A stretch of 64,000 bases of DNA from Paramicrobacterium fandaimingii (GCF_011751745.2 NZ_CP061170.1:310001-374000); one strand, 5' to 3'. Counted from the stretch's first letter, positions 15,729 to 24,455 are shown. Numbers and translations are program-made. Notes: generated by a model not told the origin, from the letters alone.

Positions 15729-16352
15729 TTACGCGATGCCGTCAATGTGCAGCTGCACGGCGGGGGCCACGCGCGCGATAACGTCGTCGACGGGCAGCGA
15801 CGCGAGAGGATCGGCGCCAACGACATGTCGCAGGATGAGGACCCCGGCGATCTGTGTGAGCACCAGTTCGGCACGCACAGTGGCTTCGGGCGCGGGGACT
15901 CCGGAGCCCTCGAGTTTCGACGCAATGGCGCTCATCAGTTCGCGCAGCAGAAACTGCCTGATCAGGCCTCCCGCCGCAGAACCGCCGATCGCCGAGCGCA
16001 GCACGGTGATGCCAATTGGCTTCACCTTCGGATCCTCCCACGCTGAGAGCACTGTGCTCACCAGAGACTCGCCCAGGCGTTCGAGCGGAGCGTCAAGTGC
16101 CTGCTGCACGATGCGATCCGGGCGAACAGGCAGCTTCACAATATCGGCGAAGAGCGCAGCCTTCGTGTCGAAGTAGTGGTGCACAAGCGCGGAATCAACC
16201 TCGGCACGACGGGCAATCGCGCGGATGGACGTCGCCTCGTAGCCATTCTCGGCGAACTCTGTGGCGGCAGCATCCGCGATCTTCGCACGGGTGTCGCCGC
16301 GCTGCGTTTTGCGCGGGCGCCCTCGACGGGGCTTCGACGGTGACTCGGCCAC
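15729..16352 (-). CDS. TetR family regulator of the ABC exporter
   Basis: A 207-residue TetR protein. The N-terminus is basic (SKPRRGRPRKTQRGDTRAKI), with the HTH at about 20-65 (SIRAIARRAEVDSALVHHYF) and a C-terminal domain of the type found beside ABC drug exporters (RPDRIVQQALDAPLERLGESLV, LIRQFLLRELMSAIA). The GTG start at 16352 is chosen because the basic tail starts there; the open frame further upstream crosses non-coding sequence. It is followed after 190 bases by the exporter genes on the same strand. Confidence 0.87.
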   Translation of the reverse strand: MAESPSKPRRGRPRKTQRGDTRAKIADAAATEFAENGYEATSIRAIARRAEVDSALVHHYFDTKAALFADIVKLPVRPDRIVQQALDAPLERLGESLVSTVLSAWEDPKVKPIGITVLRSAIGGSAAGGLIRQFLLRELMSAIASKLEGSGVPAPEATVRAELVLTQIAGVLILRHVVGADPLASLPVDDVIARVAPAVQLHIDGIA

Positions 16353-16507
16353 AATGCCCAGCCTACGCGGGGCGACTTGTAGGGCGTCGACAACGGGAGC
16401 GACTCGGCAGCGGCGGCATCCGTCGCCCCGGCCACAAGAGGTGGAACCGCACAGCCGTGCGGCATAGGCTCGCACCGTAACCGACCGCGACGCTTGGGAG
16501 CATGGCA

Positions 16508-17266
16508 ATGACGCTTGACGGTACTTCGGCACTCGTAACGGGAGGAGCATCCGGCCTGGGTAATGCGACGGCGCGGCGACTGTCCGCGCGGGGCATTCAC
16601 GTGGTGATCGTCGACCTCGAATCGTCGACGGGCGCTGAGGCGGCAGAAGCGATCGGCGGCGAATTCGTCGCTGCCGACGTCACGAACCCCGAGCAGATTC
16701 AGAAGGCAGTGGATGCCGCGATGGCTCACGGCCCGCTGCGCACCGTCGTCAACTGCGCAGGCATCGCCCCGCCAGCCAAGGTGCTCGGCAAGAACGGGCC
16801 GCTCGAACTCGACGCCTTCGCGAAGGTCGTGAACGTCAACCTGATCGGAACGTTTAACGTGATCCGGCTGGCGGCTGCCGCGATGGCCGAGACGGATGCC
16901 GACGACGACGGCTCGCGCGGCGTGATCGTGAGCACAGCATCCGTTGCCGCGTTCGACGGCCAGATCGGCCAGCCGGCGTACGCAGCATCGAAGGGCGGCG
17001 TGCATTCGATGACGCTGCCGATTGCCCGGGAGCTCGCCCGTTACGGCATCCGGGTCATGACCATCGCCCCCGGAATCATGGAGACGCCGATGCTCGCCGG
17101 TCTGCCGCAGCCCGCGCAGGACTCGCTTGGCGAGCAGGTGCCGTTCCCCTCGCGGCTCGGCCGGCCCATTGAGTACGCCCGGCTCGTCGAGCACATCGTC
17201 GACAACGGCTACCTCAACGGCGAGACCATCCGCCTCGACGGCGCCATTCGCATGGCCCCCAAGTAA
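16508..17266 (+). CDS. SDR oxidoreductase, 3-hydroxyacyl-CoA dehydrogenase type
   Basis: A 252-residue short-chain dehydrogenase with cofactor motif TGGASGLG (about 11-18), NCAGIAPP, and the catalytic S...YxxxK set (STASVAA, then YAASKGG). The C-terminal [34 protein letters not shown] is characteristic of the HSD17B10-like 3-hydroxyacyl-/2-methyl-3-hydroxybutyryl-CoA dehydrogenases. The start at 16508 has GGGAG 7 bases upstream; ATG 16502 would be too close. It is first in an operon with an enoyl-CoA hydratase and a second SDR, pointing to beta-oxidation of acyl or branched-chain CoA esters. Confidence 0.88.
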   Translation: MTLDGTSALVTGGASGLGNATARRLSARGIHVVIVDLESSTGAEAAEAIGGEFVAADVTNPEQIQKAVDAAMAHGPLRTVVNCAGIAPPAKVLGKNGPLELDAFAKVVNVNLIGTFNVIRLAAAAMAETDADDDGSRGVIVSTASVAAFDGQIGQPAYAASKGGVHSMTLPIARELARYGIRVMTIAPGIMETPMLAGLPQPAQDSLGEQVPFPSRLGRPIEYARLVEHIVDNGYLNGETIRLDGAIRMAPK

Positions 17267-17275
17267 AGGAGACCG

Positions 17276-18097
17276 ATGTCTGACAGCATCCTGTTCGAGG
17301 TCGAGGGTGGCATCGCCCACGTGACCCTCAACCGACCGACGCGCCTCAACGCGATCAATGATGAAGCGGCGTATCGCTGGCGTGACCTGGCAGCCGAGAT
17401 CGCCGAGCGCGATGACATCGTCGCCGTGCTGTTCGACGCCTCGGGCCCAGCGTTCTGCGCGGGTGGAGACGTCGCCGAGATGGCCGGCTTCGCCGAGGGC
17501 GGCAGCATGATCGAGACACTTGCCCATGCGATTCACGCCGGGCATCAGACGTTCGCCGCAATGCCGAAGCCGATCGTCGCCGCCGTGCAGGGCGCTGTCG
17601 CAGGTGGCGGTCTCGGATTCATGCTCACAGCCGACTACATTGTCGCCGGTGAGGCAGCGAGCTTCGCCTCGAAGTACGCAGACATCGGCCTCACTCCCGA
17701 CTGCGGAGTGAGCACGTTGCTGCCGGAGGCCATCGGCACGCGCCGTGCCCTCGAGCTGACGCTCACGTCTCGCCGACTCTCGGCAGATGAAGCGCTCGAC
17801 TGGGGCCTCGTGAACGAGGTGATTCCGGATGCCGCGCTCGCAAAGCGCTCCCGCGAGGTCGCCGAGTCGTGGGCAGCGGGTGCGGCTGCAGCGTTCGGGC
17901 AGGCGAAGCGGCTTGTGCGTGCAGAGTCCGACTATGCGACGGCGCTCGACGACGAGGCTCGCACCATCGGCGCCGCGTTCGACACACCGGACGCAGCAGC
18001 GTGCATCGCGGCGTTCGCCGCCCGCTCGTCGCGTCGAGCGACCGCATCCACTTCCCCTGAATCTCACGAGAACTCTGCTGCCCAGGAGGCACGATGA
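17276..18097 (+). CDS. Enoyl-CoA hydratase/isomerase family protein
   Basis: A 273-residue crotonase-fold enzyme. Both oxyanion-hole segments are present (FCAGGDVAEM at about 61-70 and GAVAGGGLGFML at about 109-120). The position of the second catalytic Glu of classical hydratases carries TPDCGVSTLLP, so true hydratase activity is not certain; isomerase-like chemistry is possible. It lies 9 bases after the SDR gene and overlaps the next SDR by four bases (ATGA). The last 25 residues form a low-complexity tail. Confidence 0.87.
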   Translation: MSDSILFEVEGGIAHVTLNRPTRLNAINDEAAYRWRDLAAEIAERDDIVAVLFDASGPAFCAGGDVAEMAGFAEGGSMIETLAHAIHAGHQTFAAMPKPIVAAVQGAVAGGGLGFMLTADYIVAGEAASFASKYADIGLTPDCGVSTLLPEAIGTRRALELTLTSRRLSADEALDWGLVNEVIPDAALAKRSREVAESWAAGAAAAFGQAKRLVRAESDYATALDDEARTIGAAFDTPDAAACIAAFAARSSRRATASTSPESHENSAAQEAR

Positions 18098-18921
18098 CAG
18101 ACACCCTTGCCGGAAAGACCATCCTGATGTCGGGCGGAAGCCGCGGCATCGGCCTCGCCATCGCCCTGCGAGCTGCCCGCGACGGTGCGAACATCGCGCT
18201 GCTCGCGAAGACCGACACGCCGCACCCGAAGCTCGAGGGTACGGTGCATACGGCCGCCGAGCAGATTCGGGATGCCGGAGGGCAAGCGATCGCGGTTGTC
18301 GGTGATGTGCGCGATGACGACGACATCGTGCGCGCGGTCACCGAGACGGTGGGCGAGTTTGGTGGCGTCGACATCGTCGTCAACAACGCGAGCGTGCTCA
18401 ACCTCTCGCGCACTCTCGACCTGCAGCCCAAGCACTACGACCTCATGCAAGACGTCAACGTGCGCGGTACGTTCATGCTCTCGCGCGCTGCGCTGCCGCA
18501 CTTGAAGGAGGCCGCGAATCCGCACATTCTCTCGCTCAGCCCGCCCATCAACCTCGACCCGAAGTGGCTCGGAGGGCACACCGGCTACACCATGGCGAAG
18601 TACGGCATGAGCATGGCGACGCTCGGCATGGCTGCCGAGTTCGCGCGCGACGGCGTCGCCGCCAACACGCTTTGGCCGCGCACCACAATCAAGACGGCAG
18701 CCGTTGGCAACATTCTCGGCGGCGAGAAGATGCTCGCCCGCAGCCGCACTCCTGAGATCTACGCGGATGCCGCACACGAGGTGCTGCTGAAGCCGGCGCG
18801 CGAGTACACGGCGCAGTCACTGATCGTCGAAGACGTGCTGGCCGAAGCCGGCGTCACCGACCTGTCGCAGTATTCTCCCGGCGTCGACGAATCAGAGCTG
18901 TTCCCCGACATCTTCCTCTGA
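18094..18921 (+). CDS. SDR oxidoreductase, HSDL2-like
   Basis: A 275-residue short-chain dehydrogenase with SGGSRGIG (about 13-20), NNASVLNL, and the YTMAKYGMS active-site helix. The central serine segment LSLSPPINLDPKWLGGHTGYT and the WPRTTIKTAAV stretch are hallmarks of the hydroxysteroid-dehydrogenase-like-2 group, whose substrates are unknown but linked to lipid metabolism. It is translationally coupled to the hydratase and completes a three-gene operon. Confidence 0.9.
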   Translation: MTDTLAGKTILMSGGSRGIGLAIALRAARDGANIALLAKTDTPHPKLEGTVHTAAEQIRDAGGQAIAVVGDVRDDDDIVRAVTETVGEFGGVDIVVNNASVLNLSRTLDLQPKHYDLMQDVNVRGTFMLSRAALPHLKEAANPHILSLSPPINLDPKWLGGHTGYTMAKYGMSMATLGMAAEFARDGVAANTLWPRTTIKTAAVGNILGGEKMLARSRTPEIYADAAHEVLLKPAREYTAQSLIVEDVLAEAGVTDLSQYSPGVDESELFPDIFL

Positions 18922-18949
18922 GTTCTTCTCCTCACCTCTTCTCGCAGCG

Positions 18950-19057
18950 TGTGCCACTTAGTGCGGCTATGTTTCGTCGGATAGCCGCAACTTCTGGCAC
19001 ATGACGTGGGAGCACGTGTGCCGAACGGCGCGCGTCATGCAGGTGCAGAATTGCGGA
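18950..19057. repeat. Hairpin and half-element related to the intergenic palindromes
   Basis: In the 275-base gap after the SDR operon, TGTGCCA (18950-18956) and TGGCACA (18995-19001) flank an inner hairpin of GCGGCTAT (18963-18970) and ATAGCCGC (18981-18988). Further on, GTGCA-GAAT-TGCGGA (19043-19057) matches the left arm of the elements at 3294 and 12547 but has no right arm. The rest of the gap (to 19196) holds only a 31-codon frame (19057-19152) that I do not call a gene. Confidence 0.6.
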
Positions 19058-19196
19058 TGCCGCGCTCGCAGCGCTCGCGAGTTCTCGATGGCTTCATCGA
19101 ATGGTACGCGGAGGACTGGCGCGACCCACACCGAAACCCCTGCATAATCTGATCCACTCGGCACCGCTGAGATAGCGTGGTGCCTGGAGGCAGCAC

Positions 19197-21164
19197 ATGG
19201 GCACTGTTGTTGTAGATGTCGTCGTTCTCGGCGCGATCACCGTCGTTTTCATGTTCGTGCTCTCGGCATTCGCCACCCGCATTCTCGACGTGCGCATCGG
19301 CATCATCAGGCTGGTCATCGCCGGCGTTCTTGGGCTCGGCGCGCAGATCGGGTTCGAGTCGCAGTTCGTCTGGGGCAACGCGAATTACACGCCAGCGCTC
19401 ATCCCGCTGCAGATCGGCATCGTGTTCTTCGTCGCGATCGCCTTTCTGGTGATCGCCGAGCTGATCGTCCCCGCCGGCACGGTTCCGCGCCCCGACCAAT
19501 GGTGGCCCGCCATCGTCGGGGGCGCTCAACGAAGCAGGCGCTACACCGAAATCTCGCGCATAGCTCTGCGCAGCGGACTTCTGCCGTTCAAGCCCAACCT
19601 CGAAACGTCACTGACAGGACACACCGAGCGGATGCGGCAGGCCGCCGCCCTGCGCGTCGCCCTCGAGAGCGCGGGCGGTGCCTTTGTGAAGTTCGGCCAG
19701 ATGCTCTCCACACGTGGCGACCTGCTTCCGCCCGAGTTTCTCGATGAGCTCAGCGCCCTGCAGCAGGCGGTTCCGCCCGCAGAGTGGGGCGAGATTCGGC
19801 AGCTTCTCGAGGCAGAGTGGGGCGCACCTCTGGAGCAGGTCGTCGAGTCGTTCGAGGTGGAGCCGCTTGCCTCGGCATCCATTGGTCAGGTTCATCGTGC
19901 TCGGCTGAGAGACGGGCGTGACGTGGCTGTGAAGGTGCAGCGGCCCGGCGTCATGCCGCTCATCGAGCGCGACATCGACATTGCCATCAGGCTGGCCACC
20001 AGGCTCGAGCGCACGGCGGTCTGGGCGCGCGACATGGGGATGCTGTCTGTTGCGCAGGACTTCTCGGCCAGCCTGCAGAGCGAGCTGGACTACCGCATCG
20101 AGGCGAGCAACATGTCGGCGATGCACATCACCCAGCAGAAGCATCCCCTCGGCGAACGGGTTGGCGTGCCCGAGCACATGCTCGAACTCTGCACGGGCAA
20201 AGTGATCGTGATGGAGCTGATCAACGGTGACACCCTCAGCACTCCGCAGGCACGCGACGCCCGGTCTGACGTTCGGCGTCAGCGACTCGCCAGCCGACTG
20301 CTGCGGTCGACGCTCGTGCAGATCATCGACGACGGCGTGTTCCACTCCGATCTTCACCCCGGCAACATCGTGCTCACTCCGAGCGACGACATCGTGTTGC
20401 TCGACTATGGGCTTGTCGGGCGGCTCGACTCGTACATGCGCTCGCAGATCGGCGCCGTGCTCTTCGCGTTCTACCGCGGCGATTCGCAGGCATTCACCGA
20501 CGCGCTTCTCGGCTTCGTCGATATGCCAGACGACATCGACGAGCCCGCGCTTCGCCGCAAGATCGGCGCCTTCGTCGCGACGCGCTTGGGCCCGGGCGCG
20601 ACGCTCGACGTGGGCGTGTTTAACGAGATGGTTCAACTGCTGACGGCGAGCCGCATCGCCGTTCCCTTGGAGTTGGCGTCGGCATTTCGCGCTGTCGCCA
20701 CCCTCGAGGGAACGCTTCGTGTGCTCACACCATCGTTCGATCTGCTCACTGAGGCGAGTGACTATGCGCGCGAACGCATCGACGAGGGCTTCACTCCGCA
20801 GGCAGCGTTCACAAACATCAAGAGCGAACTCGAGTCGATCCTCCCGATGCTGCGACGGCTGCCAGCGCGTGTGGACAAGGTGAGTGGCGACCTCGCCGAC
20901 GGGCGGCTCACCGTCAACATCCGGCTCTTCGCCGACAAGCGCGAACGCCGTCTCGTCACCAACCTCGTCAATCTCGCCGCCGTCACCTTCCTCGCGGGAG
21001 CGCTCGGCTTGATGGCGGTCATTCTGCTCGTCACCGAAGCGGGACCGCGCATCACCGAGACGCTCACCCTGTTTCAGATCTTCGGCTATCTGCTCGTTGT
21101 GCTTGCCGGGTTGCTGACTCTGCGCGTCGTGTTCGATGCGTTTCGCATCAGGCGCCGTGAGTAA
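19197..21164 (+). CDS. ABC1/AarF/UbiB family atypical kinase
   Basis: A 655-residue protein. The N-terminus has three membrane helices (about 5-25, 35-52, 63-85). The atypical protein-kinase-like domain follows: KFGQM (KxGQ motif, about 163), Ala-loop ASIGQVHRA, VAVKVQRPG lysine, ELDYRIEASN, HSDLHPGN catalytic loop and DYGLVGRLD metal-binding motif. Two more helices close the C-terminus. In ubiquinone makers the family supports quinone synthesis; actinobacteria use menaquinone, so the role here is inferred to be membrane-lipid or quinone related. GGAGG precedes the ATG. Monocistronic. Confidence 0.92.
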   Translation: MGTVVVDVVVLGAITVVFMFVLSAFATRILDVRIGIIRLVIAGVLGLGAQIGFESQFVWGNANYTPALIPLQIGIVFFVAIAFLVIAELIVPAGTVPRPDQWWPAIVGGAQRSRRYTEISRIALRSGLLPFKPNLETSLTGHTERMRQAAALRVALESAGGAFVKFGQMLSTRGDLLPPEFLDELSALQQAVPPAEWGEIRQLLEAEWGAPLEQVVESFEVEPLASASIGQVHRARLRDGRDVAVKVQRPGVMPLIERDIDIAIRLATRLERTAVWARDMGMLSVAQDFSASLQSELDYRIEASNMSAMHITQQKHPLGERVGVPEHMLELCTGKVIVMELINGDTLSTPQARDARSDVRRQRLASRLLRSTLVQIIDDGVFHSDLHPGNIVLTPSDDIVLLDYGLVGRLDSYMRSQIGAVLFAFYRGDSQAFTDALLGFVDMPDDIDEPALRRKIGAFVATRLGPGATLDVGVFNEMVQLLTASRIAVPLELASAFRAVATLEGTLRVLTPSFDLLTEASDYARERIDEGFTPQAAFTNIKSELESILPMLRRLPARVDKVSGDLADGRLTVNIRLFADKRERRLVTNLVNLAAVTFLAGALGLMAVILLVTEAGPRITETLTLFQIFGYLLVVLAGLLTLRVVFDAFRIRRRE

Positions 21165-21184
21165 GTGTGCACACGCCGTTCAGA

Positions 21185-21230
21185 TGTCAAAGTTGGCACG
21201 TCAGCTGCCGAATAACCGCCACCATTGACA
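21185..21230. terminator. Intergenic hairpin after the ABC1 kinase gene
   Basis: TGTCAA (21185-21190) and TTGACA (21225-21230) enclose a second imperfect stem, about 20 bases after the kinase stop. On the minus strand it contains GGCGGTTATTCGGC, which resembles the core TGCGGCTATCCGAC of the hairpin at 18950. It could end the kinase transcript or be another member of the intergenic element family. Confidence 0.4.
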
Positions 21231-21274
21231 CATGAACCCAAACCAGCACATCGTGTGCGCGGTAGCGTGAGAAC

Positions 21275-22291
21275 ATGAGCGACGAACCGCAGGTGCTCGC
21301 CCGTGTCGAGAACGGCGTCGGGCATCTCACTCTCAATCGACCGCGCGCGATCAATGCGCTGACGCATCGCATGATCATCAGCATCCGGGATGCACTCGGC
21401 CAGTGGCGCAGCGACGCACGCGTGCATTCGGTGCTGCTCGATGGTGCGGGCGACCGTGGGCTGTGCGCGGGCGGCGACATCCGCGGGCTGCGCGAGAACG
21501 TGCTCGCCAGTCGCCCGAATGACACGCGCGACTTCTGGCGCGACGAGTACACGCTCTGCGCGGTGATCGCAAACTACCCCAAGCCGTACGTTGCGCTGAT
21601 GGACGGCGTGACGATGGGCGGTGGAGTCGGCGTGGCATCGCACGGCAGCATCCGTGTCGTCACCGAGCGGTCGACGGTGGCGATGCCCGAGACGCGCATC
21701 GGGCTCGCGCCGGATATCGGCGGCACGTGGCTTCTGTCGCGCGCACCGGGCGAGATTGGCACGTATCTCGGTCTCAACGCCGCGACCATGACCGGGGCGG
21801 ATGCTGTGTGGTGCGGTTTTGCGGATCACCTTGTGCCGAGCACCAACCTGCCCGAGCTGCGCGATGCTCTGCTTGCAGGTGATGACCCGGCGGCGGCAGT
21901 GGCGCGCTTCGAGGCCGACCCCGGCCCGGCACCGCTCGAGGCCAACCGCGACTGGGTTGACTCCTGCTACAGCGCCGCGACGGTGCCGGAGGTCATCGAT
22001 CGGCTTGATGCTCTTGGCACGGATGCTGCTCGCGCAGCGTCAGCGGAGCTCGCCGAGCTGTGCCCGACGAGTCTCGTTGCGACGCTCGCCGGGGTGCGGC
22101 GATCTCGACAGCGCGACCACCTGCGCGACGTGCTCGACCAGGAGTACCGCACGTCGTCGTGGCTGCTTGACCGCCCAGACCTCGTGGAGGGCATTCGTGC
22201 GCGCGTCGTCGACAAAGACAACGCTCCGCGCTGGAACCCGGCGACGATTGCGGAGGTTGACCTGGCCGAGGTCGAGCAGATGATCGCGTGA
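21275..22291 (+). CDS. 3-hydroxyisobutyryl-CoA hydrolase-like protein (crotonase family)
   Basis: A 338-residue crotonase-superfamily enzyme. LCAGGDIRGL (about 66-75) and TMGGGVGVASHG form the oxyanion hole, and MPETRIGLAPDIGGTWLLSR (about 128-147) carries the Glu and Asp that mark 3-hydroxyisobutyryl-CoA hydrolases rather than hydratases. The longer C-terminus also fits that group. It would act in valine breakdown, whose propionyl-CoA end product is handled by the prp operon at 29 kb. No co-directional partner lies close by. Confidence 0.87.
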   Translation: MSDEPQVLARVENGVGHLTLNRPRAINALTHRMIISIRDALGQWRSDARVHSVLLDGAGDRGLCAGGDIRGLRENVLASRPNDTRDFWRDEYTLCAVIANYPKPYVALMDGVTMGGGVGVASHGSIRVVTERSTVAMPETRIGLAPDIGGTWLLSRAPGEIGTYLGLNAATMTGADAVWCGFADHLVPSTNLPELRDALLAGDDPAAAVARFEADPGPAPLEANRDWVDSCYSAATVPEVIDRLDALGTDAARAASAELAELCPTSLVATLAGVRRSRQRDHLRDVLDQEYRTSSWLLDRPDLVEGIRARVVDKDNAPRWNPATIAEVDLAEVEQMIA

Positions 22292-22469
22292 TCACCGAGC
22301 ACGCCATCCCTACAAACGATGCATCCCCCGAACCGAGGAGTGCGAGAATCATGCCGTCTCCTCGCGTTCCCAGCACCGAGAGGGCAAGAGTGATTGCGGC
22401 ATCACGTCTGCGCGTCTCGGTTTCCAGTTCCGCATAACACCAATCGCATCTGTGCTACTGTTTTCCAAG

Positions 22470-22490
22470 TCACTAAGGTTTACGTAGTGA
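22470..22490. promoter_or_regulatory. Operator-like inverted repeat upstream of azoreductase remnant
   Basis: TCACTA (22470-22475) and TAGTGA (22485-22490) form an inverted repeat with a 9-base spacer, 20 bases before the remnant's ATG. Its layout fits an HxlR- or MarR-type site. The rest of the 22292-22469 gap holds nothing I can name. Confidence 0.5.
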
Positions 22491-22510
22491 ATATCCGTTT
22501 GGAGTAGGCA

Positions 22511-22730
22511 ATGTCATTGTTCCGCCTCGATGCAAGCATCGTCCCCGCCACATCCCTGAGCCGCGCCCTGGCGTGACGTCGTGTCCAGCGACTTTGTTGC
22601 TGAGGCTGACCGCACTCCGGCTCAGCGTGATGCTCATGCACACGCCGCGGAACTCGCAGACGAACTGATCGATGCGGATGCCCTTCTGCTGGCGATTCTG
22701 CCGGCGATTCCGCTCTACAACTGTGCTTCG
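22511..22730 (+). pseudogene. Decayed FMN-dependent NADH-azoreductase (AzoR-like) gene
   Basis: ATG 22511 opens MSLFRLDASIVPATSLSRAL, the typical N-terminus of actinobacterial FMN-dependent azoreductases, but a TGA follows at 22574. One extra base (the T at 22574 is the best candidate) shifts the frame. The family sequence then resumes in another frame as DVVSSDFVAEADRTPAQRDA and AAELADELIDADALLLA...PLYN. Compared with intact relatives about 40-50 residues are missing between the two parts, a near-perfect 12-base duplication (22686-22697/22698-22709) adds LPAI before PLYN, and everything after PLYN is lost. The second frame reads straight into the next gene. Confidence 0.8.
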
Positions 22731-22775
22731 ACGGAGGAATACGCGATTCACACGAGAGAAAGAGAGAACGCAATC

Positions 22776-23399
22776 ATGAGCAGCATCAGTGTTATCGGCC
22801 TGGGGGGCATGGCCCGAGCCATAGCCACTCGCGCCGTCACGGGCGGCAACACCGTCGAACTCATCGGCCGCAACGCGGCCAACGCTGAAGGTCTGGCCGC
22901 CGAGCTCGGCGGAGGGGCAACGGCTGGAACCTTTGGTGGTGTCCCAGCTGGCGATATCGTCGTCCTCGCCGTGCCGTACACGAGCGCGGTGCAGGTTGTC
23001 GCCCAGTACGGGGATGCGTTGGCCGACAAGGTCATCATTGATATCACCAACACTTTCAACGCGGACGCCACTGGGCTCGTGATCCCTGATGGCACGTCGG
23101 GTGCACAAGAGATCGCGGCGGCGGCCCCGGCGAGCGCGCACGTGGTGAAGGCGTTCAATACCGTCTTCGGCCATGTGCTGGCGCAAGGGATCCCGTTGGA
23201 CGTGTTCTTCGCCGGAGACGATGCACACGCCGTGGCGAGTGTGTCGGCGTTCATAGAGAGCCTCGGACTGCGTCCGCTCAATGTGGGCGGCCTGGAGATG
23301 GCCCGCTGGCTCGAAGGAGCCGGACCGCTGCTGATGGGCCTCGCCCGTCACGGCGTGGGGAACTTCAACATCGCTTTCGCCGTCAACGTTCTCGGCTGA
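22776..23399 (+). CDS. NAD(P)-binding F420-reductase-like protein
   Basis: A 207-residue protein of the NADP oxidoreductase, coenzyme F420-dependent family (PF03807 type). The Rossmann motif is at the extreme N-terminus (ISVIGLGGMARAIATRAV, with GLGGMA), followed by VVLAVPY, VIIDITN and VVKAFNTVFG. Such proteins reduce NADP with F420H2 or act on other substrates; F420 specificity cannot be told. The start at 22776 (GAGAG upstream) gives a complete Rossmann fold; the frame stays open into the azoreductase remnant, which I exclude. A paralogue lies at 26464. Confidence 0.85.
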   Translation: MSSISVIGLGGMARAIATRAVTGGNTVELIGRNAANAEGLAAELGGGATAGTFGGVPAGDIVVLAVPYTSAVQVVAQYGDALADKVIIDITNTFNADATGLVIPDGTSGAQEIAAAAPASAHVVKAFNTVFGHVLAQGIPLDVFFAGDDAHAVASVSAFIESLGLRPLNVGGLEMARWLEGAGPLLMGLARHGVGNFNIAFAVNVLG

Positions 23400-23404
23400 A
23401 CGCA

Positions 23405-23446
23405 CCCCGCCTGCCGCCCGCCGCGTTCCGCGGGCGGCAGGCGGGG
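23405..23446. terminator. Strong bidirectional terminator hairpin
   Basis: CCCCGCCTGCCGCCCGC (23405-23421) pairs perfectly with GCGGGCGGCAGGCGGGG (23430-23446), giving a 17-bp GC-only stem around an 8-base loop. It starts six bases after the stop of the F420-reductase-like gene and faces the convergent end of the glycosylase gene. Confidence 0.88.
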
Positions 23447-23472
23447 CCCACCGTAGTAGCCACTCGCTCTGG

Positions 23473-24348
23473 TTATCTCAGGAGTCGTGAGAGTACACGG
23501 TCCGCGAGGATTTTTCCGCCGGTCTGACACGTGGGGCAGTACTGGAATGTGGAGTCAGAGAAGATCACCTGCCGCACGGTGTCTCCGCAGACAGGGCAGG
23601 TCTCGCCGAACCGGCCATGCACCCGCAAGTGCGCCTTCTTCTCGCGTTTGAGGTCTGCGGCCGCGAGGCCATCGGCTCGGGCAACGGCCTCGTCGAGCGT
23701 CAGCCGAAGCGCGCCGTAGAGCCGCGCTGCGTCGTCGGCATCCATGTCTGCTGGTTTGAACGGCGACATGCGCGCAGCGTGCAGAATCTCATCGGAGTAC
23801 GCGTTTCCGATTCCTGCGATCAGCGATTGATTCCGAAGCACGCCTTTGATCTGCGACCGCCCGGCTCCCGCAAGAATCTCCTGGAACACGTCGAGCGTGA
23901 ACGCATCGTCGAGCGGATCGGGGCCGAGCCGCGCGATGCCGGGAACATCGGCTGGATCAGATACGGCGTAGATCGCGAGGCTCTTCTTTGTTCCCGCCTC
24001 AGTGATGTCGAGCCCCGATCCAGACGGCACACCCTCGCCTCCCGAGAGAATGAGCCGCGCGGCAAGTGGACCTTTGCCGGGCCTCCTCGGCGTCGGCGGC
24101 TTCTCGCGCCACTTGATCCATCCTGCGCGTGCGAGGTGGATGACCAGGTGATCGCCGCCGATCTGCAGATCGAGAAATTTGCCGTGCCGCGTGACGTCGT
24201 CGACTGTGTGGCCGTCAAACGTGGACAGCGGAATGCTGACGGTCTTCAAGGCTGAGATGGCGGACACATCAAGCCGCTCGATCGTGTGGCCGCCGATCCT
24301 CCGCTTCAGATCGCCGGCAAGCGCGTGAACCTCGGGCAACTCGGGCAC
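23473..24348 (-). CDS. Fpg/Nei family DNA glycosylase
   Basis: A 291-residue base-excision-repair glycosylase/AP lyase. The GTG start at 24348 yields (M)PELPEV, placing the catalytic Pro2 and Glu3 at the N-terminus; this decides the start although the frame is open further upstream. The helix-two-turn-helix region contains QIKGVLRNQSLIAGIGNAYSDE, and the C-terminal zinc finger is CPVC-x16-CPTC. Whether it prefers oxidised purines (Fpg) or pyrimidines (Nei) is not clear. It is divergent from the PIG-L gene. Confidence 0.92.
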   Translation of the reverse strand: MPELPEVHALAGDLKRRIGGHTIERLDVSAISALKTVSIPLSTFDGHTVDDVTRHGKFLDLQIGGDHLVIHLARAGWIKWREKPPTPRRPGKGPLAARLILSGGEGVPSGSGLDITEAGTKKSLAIYAVSDPADVPGIARLGPDPLDDAFTLDVFQEILAGAGRSQIKGVLRNQSLIAGIGNAYSDEILHAARMSPFKPADMDADDAARLYGALRLTLDEAVARADGLAAADLKREKKAHLRVHGRFGETCPVCGDTVRQVIFSDSTFQYCPTCQTGGKILADRVLSRLLR

Positions 24349-24455
24349 GTCACAAGTATGCGTCAGCCCACCGACATCGCGCATCCGTCGTAGGCCGCGG
24401 GAAAGCTCTCGTTTTGGCCTCGACAATCGCCGTCTTCGCCGTCTACCGTGAAGAC

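Noticed and set aside
16136..18067. A 643-codon minus-strand open frame across the SDR/hydratase operon
   Set aside because: It is antisense to two clear genes, has no recognisable domain and Arg/His-rich shadow composition. The part below 16352 overlaps the TetR gene in another frame.
19057..19152. A 31-codon plus-strand frame in the gap before the ABC1 kinase
   Set aside because: Has a plausible protein-like stretch (VLDGFIEWYAEDWRDPHRNP) but no ribosome-binding site and no known family; too short to call.
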